The notes under the pieces are model-generated. The model ran no database searches. It had not been told where the DNA came from and was given only the letters and a program-made list of their open reading frames with translations. Below are positions 31,698-42,055 of a stretch of DNA of 64,000 bases, piece after piece (position 1 is the stretch's first letter; the number at the start of each line of letters is the position of its first letter). The position numbers were made by a program, and so were the translations under genes. The stretch lies in NCBI GenBank assembly GCA_039621445.1, contig CP154956.1, positions 56,161,872 to 56,225,871 of the forward strand, written 5' to 3'. The stretch comes from Euglena gracilis. Lineage: Eukaryota > Euglenida > Euglenophyceae > Euglenales.

Positions 31698-31849
31698 TGT
31701 CCGCCACTCCGTGTCGTTGTGCTCCAAGGCAACCTAGCCTTCTGTTGTGTTGTAGAGTGCCCCCGACCCGCCTCACTTGTTGAGGACCACCCGGCCTCGC
31801 AACCGCCCGCTGATTTTTTGTGACAGCGTTTTTTGCTTTTTACTCAGGG

Positions 31850-32002
31850 TTGCCACCGATGCCCTAATGGAAAACGTGCCTGAACACAGATGCCTTAATC
31901 GAAACGTGTCATTGCCACAGATGCCCTCATTGAAAACGTGCCTAGCCACAGATGCCTTAATTGAAAACGTGTCATTGCCACAGATGCCCTCATTGAAAAC
32001 GT
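31850..32002. repeat. ~35-bp tandem repeat, right block
   Basis: Four or five copies of the GATGCC(C/T)TAATGGAAAACGTG type unit, matching 31012-31120. Confidence 0.8.
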
Positions 32003-32054
32003 GTTCATGACCACGAATTTCAGGGCAGGCATTTGGCGGGCTGAACACGTTTTT

Positions 32055-32468
32055 AATTGAAAATGATGCATTTTTGAATGATTTTTTTTGAAGTCAACTG
32101 GATTACCTATCCTCCACCATTGAAACTTGCCATTTTGATTTGCAGCATGCAATGGGGTGGCCGTCTGGGGATAACATCCAGGAACACTCCATTGTGTGTT
32201 TCACGTTTCCTCAGATGTACACATGGAGTAACATCATGATTTTGCTCAGGTATTCATAATTTCAAACCAATTTTTTTGAAAAAAGATATATTGTGCCCAA
32301 AACATTTTTTTTCAAAGTGGTTGTTTTTTTTAAATTCCAGTTCATATTCTGGTGGTTGGGTTAAAAGCATGCTGGCTTCCCATGCCTTTACGAGGCTTGG
32401 TTTGAAATGTTTGAGATTTGTTGAAACGTTTGAAATTCTTGAAATATCTTTGTTGTTATTGTTGTTGC

Positions 32469-32552
<84 letters not shown>

Positions 32553-33429
32553 CACAGTTGTATTGCAGTTTGGAGTGTATTTTTTTGAAAGAATTTTCGA
32601 GCAAGGCCATGTTGATCGGCTGAGTTGAAGCATTTCCTACATTACAATGCTGTTCCAATTGATGGCACCATGGAGCAGTCGGAATTGCTACAATTGGCTC
32701 AAGCTGTTGCTACTTCCCAAACAGGGTGTCGCTCAAATCAGGTGAACTTTTTCAGAGCTTTCGGCCCTCTAATTAAGTGGGACCTTTCAAAACCCCGCGC
32801 TTCCAAACACGACATGATAGAGGTGGAGGGATGTGGAGGTCCAAACCTGCTCTATCCCTCTGTGTCATATTTAAAGGAAATTGGCTCAAGAAAGGGAAAT
32901 TTCAAATGGAGGCGAAGTTGTGGGAAAAAAACCCGAAATCCGCTGTTGTCACGTATCTCCAATGGCAGGGTCATTTTTCTCATTTCTGACCTATTTTTTT
33001 TTGGGCTGTGTTCTTTTTTTTAAAAAAAATGCAGATTTATCATTATTCAGGGGGGTTCCCAGCCCCCCCTACATATCATCCTAGTCCACCTGGTCTTTTG
33101 TCAAACCAAAGGCAAAGGTCTCTCGGCGATGCCCTGTCTTTTTTCCAATGGAGATAGTTGCGAAGTCTCTCCTAAAACTCGGGCTGCAGAAAGAATTTCC
33201 ATCAAGACCTCTGCTCGATGACTGACACACCCCCCTTTGATGACAGCATGCATCCCATTGAACCCCTGGGGCAAGGGGGAACATTGCAATTTTTATCTTT
33301 CAAGCATTGAATTTCTTCCGCCCAGCAGGTTGCCTACTTAAAACACCACTTTTTTGAATACCCACAATACCCCCCCCCCGGAAGGTGGGCTTCTGCAGTC
33401 ACCCCATGACTGTAGAGCAGACAGCAACC
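32055..33429. other. Mostly non-coding, with one possible exon
   Basis: Besides the microsatellite at 32450-32552, 32670-32950 keeps an open plus frame of mixed composition (MEQSELLQLAQAVATSQTG...). It has no recognised domain and could be an exon. Minus-strand 33289-33101 also stays open (EVLMEILSAARVLGETSQ) without recognised similarity. Confidence 0.35.
32450..32552. repeat. (GTT)n microsatellite
   Basis: About 33 nearly perfect GTT units with a few interruptions at the left end. A poly-Asn or poly-Leu translation would be an artefact. Confidence 0.95.
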
Positions 33430-33742
33430 CAGGGCGGTCCTTGAGGGACAGGAAGGTTTTTTTTATTTCCTCAAGGACCGCCCCCCTTTTCGGCCAAAGG
33501 GCTGGCTAAGGGCCAGACTGGGACTTGAACAGGGGCAAAAATTAAACAGTCGAAAAACACAGTTTTTGATGATTTGGGTGGATGGACGATGGTCCAAGGG
33601 TGTCAGGAATCAATTTTTTTCCTGCTGTAGACCTGTTCTCGCTGAGACATGCCAAAATTTCTTGCCCATTTTCCTGTATATTTTCACTGAGTGTGCTGGG
33701 ACAGCGGATTTTTATTTATTTATTTGCTTAAGGACCGCCCTG
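33430..33742. mobile_element. hAT-like MITE / introner family A, copy with perfect 8-bp TSD
   Basis: Ends are CAGGGCGGTCCTT and AAGGACCGCCCTG (inverted). CAGCAACC lies directly outside both (33422-33429 and 33743-33750). The interior starts with a fold-back (CCTTGAGGGA / TCCTCAAGGACCGCCC), then GGCCAAAGGGCTGGC, TTTTTGATGATTTGGG and CCCATTTTCCTGTATATTTTC. The same order of blocks recurs at 56657-56927 and from 61608. An 8-bp duplication with CAGGG ends is the hAT superfamily signature; no transposase is encoded. Confidence 0.8.
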
Positions 33743-33750
33743 CAGCAACC

Positions 33751-34807
33751 CCCTCCCCCACCCTTGGCATGCTTAAAAAAAAATACTGGCCGAAACCCCA
33801 ACCCTGAGTAAGTGTATTAGTAAGTGTATAGTGTGTCCAGTATTTATAACCATAATCTAACCCTAAGGTAGCTGTCCACATTATACGTTAGTCAAGGGTC
33901 CCCTCCTCAAGGGACAGTGGCAGGAAGATTTGGGAACTTGTGAATTTGGGGGCCCTCTTGTAAACCTCCTAAATAAAGCAGGGCCTTGTTTGCTTGCTGT
34001 CATTGGGGGGCCCACTACCTCAAGGCTGCTTTTCAAACTCCCCCCTTCTTTGCCAGCACTTTTTTTTGGACGAATGAGCTGGGACAGTATTGCTTTTTGA
34101 GAATCCAGAAGGCTTCAAGCAAAGGCCTTTCCCATCCATTCATTGACGGAATATGATGAAACCCCTTTGATGCATCGAGATATTTCAGGTGCTGCGTCGC
34201 AGAAATGTGGCAAATCAGAAGTATTAGATGGGACTTCTGGCTGGCCGGCCATGAATAGATTGTGGCCATAAAAGTGGGAGATTATTTGATGGGAAAACCA
34301 ATGAATCTGACTTTTGGTGGCGAGGAAGAAAAATTGCTTGCAAAATAACATGATTCTGGCTGGAAGTATTTGCAAGATTATAAAATTTCAACATACCATT
34401 TGTACCAAATGGCATCTTCCATATGTCTAATCAGGAAAAAAACCCCAGAGTTGTGTCCCAGCAACCTTTTGGGGGGAGGAAGAGCAAACAAGAACTTTTA
34501 TCCTTTTTTTGGCGAAACAAGAATTGGATTGTGCAGTTTGCAGCGCGCATTCTGCATGCATACGTTTGGAAAGAAATGCTCTTTTACCTTATGGGTATGT
34601 TGGTTTGCGAGTATGCAATTTCTTTCTTGTTCAAGGCATTCGCGTTGCCTGACACCGCCCTAGTTGCCCTCCCCAATTGGCCCTTGGAGGTTCAGAGGAA
34701 AGGTTTTTTCCATTGTGGAATGCAATTAGAGAGCTACACCTTTTCTTGACCACCCACCATTTTCGCCAAAATATGCTCATTTTTTCGGCCATTTTTCCTG
34801 TATATTT
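33751..34807. other. Non-coding; partial family A copy at right end
   Basis: 34740-34807 resembles the family A interior (CCATTTTTCCTGTATATTTC) and is the host of the next insertion. The plus frame 34423-34749 is open with a hydrophobic middle (LFYLMGMLVCEYAISFLF), but nothing supports it as a gene. Confidence 0.4.
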
Positions 34808-34815
34808 CATTGGAT

Positions 34816-35093
34816 CAGGCTTCTTTTTAAGTCAGCAGACCCCCCCCCCCGGGGGGGAGGGGGGTGGGTGGGTGGGTGGGTCCGGGCCGGACCCCCCCCC
34901 CCCGGGGGGGGGGGGGGGGCCCGCGCCGGAGGCGCTGGGTATACCTTTTCGGCGCGAAGCGCCGAAAATTTTTGGAAATTGCCTTTAACGGGCCTGATTT
35001 TGGGGGTCCCCCCCCCCCCCGGGGGGGCCGCGCCACCCTGGGTGGGTGGGGGGGACCCCCCCCTCCCCCCCGGGGGTCTTAAAAAGAAGCCTG
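34816..35093. mobile_element. hAT-like MITE family C, perfect TIR and TSD
   Basis: Perfect 16-bp inverted ends CAGGCTTCTTTTTAAG and CTTAAAAAGAAGCCTG; CATTGGAT directly outside both (34808-34815 and 35094-35101). The interior is C-run/G-run blocks plus TTTTCGGCGCGAAGCGCCGAAAA-type fold-back. It is inserted into a family A copy, splitting TATATTTCATTGGAT from GTGCTGGGACAGG. Confidence 0.9.
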
Positions 35094-35101
35094 CATTGGA
35101 T

Positions 35102-37017
35102 GTGCTGGGACAGGAAATTTTGCTCACCACCCTAAGAGGGTGTCTGGAGTTTCCAAAGTCGGGGCTCCTACCCGCCCCTCCTTGACTGGGAGGTCCCTGC
35201 CATACTGGTCCGGACCACCCCCAAAAGAAGACATTGGAGACCTCCTTCCGAAGGACAAGTTTTTCATCTGGGGGCCATGCTCCAAAATTTCCCAGGGTTT
35301 TGACGTATTTTGCCTCTAAACTTTGTTTGTCGATTTTGTAGATATTGGAAGCATTATTGGCCAACTCTTGTCACAGGCAAACAATCAACCACTTTGGCCA
35401 CGGCTGGGATCAGACTGAATTTTCAGATGTGTCCAACCTGGCACCAGTGGAGGGGTGCCTGCCTGGGCAGGCACCCCCAAGGAACCATGGTTCTCCAAGG
35501 CAGATGTGACCCCTCCCCCGGTCCCATGGCCAAAGGCATCTGGACACTCAACCACCAAAGCATGGGCACAGGCACTTCGACACCGAAGGTGCCGGAAGCT
35601 GAGCAAAAAAGGGGTGTTTTGGGGGGCATTTTTTTTGCTGTCAGACTGGCAGCCTGGGGCACCCCGACGTCCCCGGTCAAGATCAGCCTGGTTGGGGTGG
35701 GAGGGCGTGCCCAGTGATGGATGGGAAGCCCTTCAGGACCCCCCCAGATGTTGGGGGGTGTCTGGACCCCCATCCCCCCCCCTTGCCAGGTTCCAAAAAT
35801 TTTGCGAATTTTTTTTCTCCCAGCATGAAGTGCCGGAAATATGAGCAGAAATGCCCTTTTCCTCATTTTTGAGCATGTTGCATTTTGTTTGATGTTTTGG
35901 TGTTTTCCACATGAAAATCTATTTATTTTCAAAGAAAAATCAGGGTTTTTGACCAGTTTGGGCCTGGTATCCGGGCCTTTGCCGGTCCACAAAACCGAAA
36001 ACTTTCTGGGCCCATGTCAGTTTCAAGGTTGGAGGGGGGATCCCACCCCTCCGTGTCGGGGGGGGGGTCCGGACCTTCCCCCCCCCAGGCTTCCCATACA
36101 TCCGTGTGTGTGTGTCCCCCCCCTGCAAGTGCCGTGATCTGTACCCAACAATTTTGAGGTATCTGACCCCACCCCTGGGGGGTGATTAATTGGTTTTGGA
36201 TCCAGACCAAATGGTCAGAATTGGCTGAAAGTGGCCCATGGGGTCAAAGAAATGGCTGATTTTGGGCCATTTTCGCCTGAGCGGTTGACTGGATTGAACG
36301 TGGAAAATGACCCCTCCTGGAGCTGGTTAGTAATATGGTGTGGTCTGGACAAGCCCGTGATTTTATGCCAAATCCTGGACTGTTGGTATCAGACCACTTG
36401 CCTGAAAGACACCAGCTGTAGCTGTAGATGAGTGGGAACGGGTGGGGTGTCAGGTTCAGTACCATTCTTCAGATTCTTCAGGGGACAAGGTTTCTGGAAA
36501 TATGAAAAAAATGTCAACTAGAAGAGCCTGCAACAGTTGTATTTGCTGACAGACTAGCTGTTTGCAGACTCTCTTGGAGGCTCTTAGATGTGACGGTCAC
36601 ATTGCAGTTTGTTTGTCTTGTCGCCCTTGGTTTGCAGGTATTGCTGATGTCCCAAACCCCAGCCATGTGCTGCACTTGTCTCAACGGTATATTCTGAACC
36701 ATGTTCCCTTCTCGAAAAAGAAACCAACGTGTTCAAAAATTCATGCATAATCCCCCCCCCCTATTGATGGTACCACTCTACCAGCTGCCATTTTTCTCGA
36801 TTAGGGAGGCTCTTGGAGTTCTAGCATGGGTGACAGTCGAATCTCCTCTGTTGTCCCCTTGGTTGTGACAAGTATCGGATTACCCCCCCAAGTTTGACTC
36901 TCCATTCGCAAGGTATTCATTCTGAATGTTCCCTTCATTTCAAAAAAAACAATCAAAAAACGTTCATTATTTCCGAAAATGTCTGCCCCCCCCCTGTCTC
37001 TACTGGGTCATACATCC
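35102..37017. other. No convincing gene
   Basis: Mixed sequence with C-run blocks (35750-35780, 36050-36125). Open stretches at 35310-35717 lack recognisable domains. Confidence 0.4.
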
Positions 37018-37495
37018 TTTTCGGTTTTGCAGACCCCGCTGCTGCAGCCAGCCCCGATTTTGACCAGAGCCTGGGAGGGGGGGTGGAGCCAGCAAATTTC
37101 TTACCAGCCCAAATTTCTTGCCCACCCCAGCATCCCCCCCATGGCAAAGAGATGCATGAACTGTTCACCAAATCTAGGGTCATTTGTTCGGATTACCCCC
37201 CCAATTACTGGTCCTCCTTGACAGATTTTCATATTTCATGGTGGCATTTGGGCTTTTGGGCAGAATGTTCATTTTCAGTCAAAAAAATATCCAGAAAAGC
37301 AGCGATTGTAGGGTCTCCCGACAAATGTTTGGTGGTCAAGCGATTAATGCTCACCATCTCTTCGGTTTTGCAGACCCGCTGCTGCAGCCAGCCCGATTTT
37401 GACCAGCCAGCCTGGGAGGGCGCTGGCAGCCAGCCCAAATTTCTTACCAGCCCAAAATTGCCCAATCCCAGCATCCCCCCCATGGCTTTTTAAAG
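37018..37495. repeat. Two copies of a TTTTGCAGAC...CAGCATCCCCCCCATGGC repeat
   Basis: 37018-37150 and 37363-37490 share CTGCTGCAGCCAGCCC, GATTTTGACCAG, AAATTTCTTACCAGCCCAAA and GCATCCCCCCCATGGC, followed by AAGAGATGCATGA. A third, more diverged relative starts at 47454. The TTTTGCAG entry resembles a 3' splice site. Confidence 0.7.
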
Positions 37496-38641
37496 AGATG
37501 CATGACTGAAACTGTGCAAATCTCTTCATTTCGCTTTTTTTCGCTTTTCATACAAACAGCAGATTTTACACTGGTTCTTGTTTCGCATTTTCGAGATATG
37601 TGAGCTTTTGTATGAAATCAGCAATGAGTCGCAGCAATTAAAGGGTCTTCCCCGACAAGTGGAATTTGGTGGTCAAGCCTTTTTTTTTGTTTGGTGATGT
37701 CTCTAAACTGATCTCTCTGTTGACGTGTTCTCACTTCTCAGGTCAATTACATCTTCCCCAGACGAAGCCCAAAGCTTACAAACAGTCTCCTCTTCCCATT
37801 TCTAAGCAACCTTTTTTTCGCACGGAAAAGCAGCCAACAAATTGTTTATCATGGAATTTCATCAGTTGTGTGGTTTTTGTGATTTTAAGAAAATGAACGC
37901 GGTTAGTTGGCTGGTTGGTTGGTTGGGCTGCAAGGAAGTTTGGTAATTGGGGAATCAGGACGGGTTGGTGCCACCCTGATTTTCAGTGCGAAAAACTAAA
38001 AAAATTGAACCCCAAAGTTGACCCTACCCCCAAGCCCTCGCATAAGGAAGCTGGAGGGTTGGGGCTGCCAACCCCCCCCCCAGGCTTTGTTTGGCTGACT
38101 GTCTGTTTTGATTCTTGTTGGTGGGGGTGGTGTTCTTGCCATGTTGCCACTGCTGCTGCTGTTTTCCAACGTGCATTTTCTGCAGAAAGTTCAATTCTAT
38201 GGGTATGTTGCTTTTTTCCAGATGTAGTTTTTTTTGGTTGGGGAATCGCACATTTTTCCTCTTTTTTCTGCATCGAATCCGAAGTTGAGTCTGCTGGATA
38301 TTGGCGGAGGCTTTTGCGCACGAGGAACTTGCTAATTCTGATGCCACAGGTTCATTCAGCAATTTCTCTCCGGACCCACCTCCACAACGTGCAATGGTGT
38401 GCCACTGGGTTGCATTCAGAAAACCTCCTGTCTCACCGTAAATTTGTAATTTTTTTGTCTCCCAACAATAATCCGGGACTTTTTTATGTTTATTTATTTT
38501 TATTGCGAAGAAAAATCACAGGAATAAATGTTTTGGAGCCTTGGGCGGTGTTTATTTCCATGATGATTTTTTTGGTGGTGCACACTTTTTTTTCCAGGTT
38601 TTTTGGAGGGTCCACATTCAAAAAAAATTGAATGTGGTTGT
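37496..38641. other. No convincing gene
   Basis: T-rich sequence. The open plus frame 37915-38631 contains hydrophobic and Trp-rich stretches but no recognised family. Confidence 0.35.
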
Positions 38642-38650
38642 AATGATGAC

Positions 38651-38728
<78 letters not shown>
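38642..38728. repeat. (GAT)n microsatellite
   Basis: About 28 uninterrupted GAT units. The poly-Met and poly-Ile translations are artefacts. Confidence 0.95.
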
Positions 38729-38729
<1 letters not shown>

Positions 38730-41606
38730 AAAGTATTTTGATAACTGGCGGGTAAATGCGAGTTTCCTTCTCCCCTGGGTTTTAGGTCTTTGAGGTTATT
38801 TTTCCTTTTAGGTCTTTGACCCCCCACCCTTTTGAATTGTGAAATTTAGTTAAAATTTGAAAATGGTTTTTCGCCGAGTTTCAATTCTGGTTGTATTTCA
38901 GTTATTTTTTTCCCGGTCAGTTCGTCATATAAGGTGTTCTTTCCTCCGAATTTTCTTTGTCACAGCTCTGCATTATCGCGCATAAAATACACCTCTGGAA
39001 GCGGAGGGGATTTTCTGATTTCCTCCGACCAGGTTTTTCGAGGGAGCATCATTTGTTGTTCACTTTTGATTTGATTTTATGCACCGCGGTGCATAAATTT
39101 TTGAGCTGGCCTCGCTTTCTTTATCTTCTTCTCAGTATCTTATTCAGCAATGGTTTTTTTTGGTGCCAAGCAATACCGCATTTCTTTGTTGTTGATTGCT
39201 GCATGTCCCCGAGTTTTTTGCATTTTTTTTGCTTGTGGGCGAGTTCATTATAATTGTGTCTTTGGCATTTTGCCAATGTTTCTCACGCTTGTTTTATTAA
39301 CAGGTCATGTCCCACATTGGTGATGGTTTTTCACACGCGTCTACAAGCTTGGCCCCTTTTTCACACCCTTAACCCGGCCTTGAACCACGGCGCGAGGACC
39401 TTCACCCATCCAAGACACGTTGACTGTGGACCTCGGGAGATTTTGGCTCACAAAAAGAAGCATTTTTTTTTCCTTTCCAAACCCTGTTTAGCGGAGGCAG
39501 GTAGATAGCCCAGAATTGAGCGACCCAGATGGACAAATAGCCAAAACAGGTGGCCCAGCCCTCTTTTTGAGCCTGCACTCTCTTGTCAATCAGGTTTAAA
39601 CACAGAAAATTTTTTTGCAAAGCATGCACCACGGGATTAAAGCACCAAAAACCATGATGGAAGTTAACGCCGCCAAAGAGATTGTGATTTTGGATATTTT
39701 GAGTATTTCATTGTCAAAACAGTTTGGAATTCTGGATTTTTTCAGCCCCTTATTCTTTTGAAATTGCAAATTGCCCTTTATTCTTTTGAAATTTTGAAAT
39801 TGCACAGGAGGTGCATCTCACATATTTTTTGATGATCAGCGTTTTTTTCAACAACAAGGGTTTTGGGATTGTGTTAGAAACAATTTAAAGTTTTGTGATT
39901 TCTCAAGGTTTTTCTCTTTGTTGGAAACATTTTAGGATTAAGAACAGGACGGAAGGATTGATTGCGCTGAAGAAAATTTTGTGACGATTTCGGAGCGGTT
40001 TCCACATTTTGTTTCCATAATTCTTGCATGCCCACAGAAGTCACAAATTCAATGGAATCCCCCCCACCCCCCGGGACGATGTTTGATTTTTCGAGGGGCA
40101 AGGCTGTGGTGGCATTCGCCAACTGAATCTTATGTCTCGCAACCGACCTATTATTCGCTCCAGGACAGATCCATTTACTACTTTTTTGCATTGGATTCGT
40201 TCGGTTTCTTACCCCCTCCCCAGGGGTGATTTTCGACCCCCCGGAGGGGAGGGGGGGGGACAGGCACAACCCCTGACGAGGTAAGTTTAACCACCCGGGT
40301 CTGAGGACACCCCCCCTCCCCCCGGGAGAGTTTCGACCACCCCGGGGGGGACGAACGCCCCAAACTCCGGGGCGAGTTTCGACCCCCCGGGGGGGGGGGG
40401 GACGGACGGGACACCCCCCTATAAACATGGCAGATGCATTTCTTGGTCGGCCCTTGGTCCTTAAGAAAGTAAAACAACTTTCCTTTCCGCCCTGGTTCAA
40501 ATGCGCACCCCCACCGTATTTGAGCACGGCGGAATTCCGGGTGGTTCTGCCTCCCAGGGAGGACCGCCGAGCACCTCTTCCTCCTCCCGGCCCCGCTGGA
40601 ACCGGCAGTGGAGCAAGGAGCTGGAGGATCGCATCCACCGGGCCGGGGTCGCCTCCACCGCCTCAATGGGAGCGGAGGTCCCCCCCCCCCCCAACACGTG
40701 GTCCGCCCAATAGAACAGATCATGGGTGCCTGCCATGGGTGGCACCGGACCCAGACAGGACAGCTTGGATTACCGCGTGTTCATGCCCACCAGCCCCCCC
40801 CCCCGGCTCATTGGACGTCTGGCCCCCCCGGGCTGTTAGTGTCGATTTGGCCCCGCCAGAATTGGCCCCACCACTTATTGAGGTTTGCATAGCATTTTCC
40901 CCAGCCTGTTGGTCAACTTGGCCCCTAAAAGTTAACCCCTGTGGCTGTTGGGGCTGAGTTGGCCGTGGGGGATTACAGCATCAAGAGCCAATTGTGGGGA
41001 GAGGGGAAGGCAGGGTATATAGTGTGTGGTTTTGAGTTTTGAGTTCGAATTTTGAGTTTTGAGTGGTGGTTTTGCGAAGGGGGGGTAGACCCCTCCCCTT
41101 CGAACCGACCCCCCGAAGGTCGGTTCCCCCGAAGGGGGATTAGACCCCCCCGTGGGGGGTCCAGATCCCCCCCTGCCCCATTTGAGCTGAGGGGGGGGGG
41201 GTGCGGGAACCCAAACCCAAACCCCCCCGGTAACACAAAAAAGAAAATTCCGGCACCCAGGAAGATGAAAATAATTTTGGTGTGTGTTTTTGACCGTATT
41301 TTTCAAGAAAGTGCACAAAAAAACTCGCTTTTTGGGCCTTTTTCAAATCTCCCAAACATTTTCCGGCCTTTTGCGCCGTAATTTTTTTTGTACGGGGGGA
41401 TCCGAACCAACCCCTTTCCTGGGGAGGGGGTCACTTGATACCTTGGGGGAAGGGGCAAGCCCAGTGCCATTCTCTCCGTGTTCATTCAGGACCTAGATGG
41501 GGCGGAAGACCCTGCCGATGACTTGGCAGGCGATGCAGACACTGCGTGTACTGCCCAGCGCATCCCTGGTGTTGCCCATCTTTTTTTGGTGGCACTGCCT
41601 GAATAA
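38729..41606. other. Non-coding or unrecognised
   Basis: C-run/G-run fold-backs occur at 40230-40420 and 41075-41235. A GC-rich block at 40500-40720 is open in two plus frames and one minus frame, with no domain I can name. Confidence 0.4.
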
Positions 41607-41655
41607 CCCACACACACCCACCCACCCACCCACCCACCCACCCACACACACACCC
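41607..41655. repeat. (CCCA)n and (CA)n microsatellite
   Basis: CACACACACCCACCCACCCA-type tetranucleotide run bordered by CACACA. Confidence 0.9.
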
Positions 41656-41939
41656 GATGCCTTTAGATATTAAACCTTCAAGTGACATTTTTTTTTGCAT
41701 CTTGTCTTCCAAAAAATCAGTATGCCCATAGGGGTGGATGGCAAGAGCCCATTTACATGTGCCCCACCCCTCCCACAGTGGACAGCGTACGACCGCAGAG
41801 TCATCCGATCACCCTTGCCCCTCGATCAGGGTTTATCGTGGAGGTCCATTCAAACCAAGTGGTGGGGGTAGGGGCGTCCAGACCCCCCCCCCCCCCCCCA
41901 GACACCAACTTTTGGACCTTCTGGCCAAGCCCTGCCCCT

Positions 41940-42055
41940 GGGCCAGCAGTGCGTCGGAGTGCTGCCCGTCCTGCCTGTTCCGCTACCCCCGGCCCCTCTC
42001 CAAATTCTGCTCGCGCTGTGGGGCAAAGCGGGTTGGTCTTCCCCGGACGTCGTGA
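41940..42055 (+). CDS. Possible exon with zinc-ribbon motif
   Basis: A GC-rich block encodes CCPSCLFRYPRPLSKFCSRCG, two CxxC knuckles 13 residues apart, the spacing of small zinc ribbons. It lies between C-run sequence on the left and AT-richer DNA on the right. No partner exons were identified, so it may be an exon of an unknown plus-strand gene or chance. Confidence 0.3.

Larger units (their letters stand above)
29885..32054. mobile_element. 2.17-kb unit with ~50-bp inverted ends carrying a small gene
   Basis: The left end (29885-29936) and right end (32003-32054) are inverted copies. Each contains AAAAACGTGTTCAG, GCCCGCCAAATGCCTGCCC and TGAAATTCGTGGTCATGA, differing by a 2-base indel. Target duplication is unclear; AATTG occurs near both flanks. 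Inside lie the second copy of the palindrome-bearing repeat, ~35-bp GATGCC tandem repeats on both sides, and a PHD-like gene. It resembles a non-autonomous DNA transposon that has picked up host sequence, but no transposase is present to prove this. Confidence 0.6.

Noticed and set aside
32388-32658. Poly-Asn / poly-Leu / poly-Thr proteins
   Set aside because: These are translations of the (GTT)n microsatellite.
38541-38827. Poly-Met / poly-Ile proteins
   Set aside because: These are translations of the (GAT)n microsatellite.
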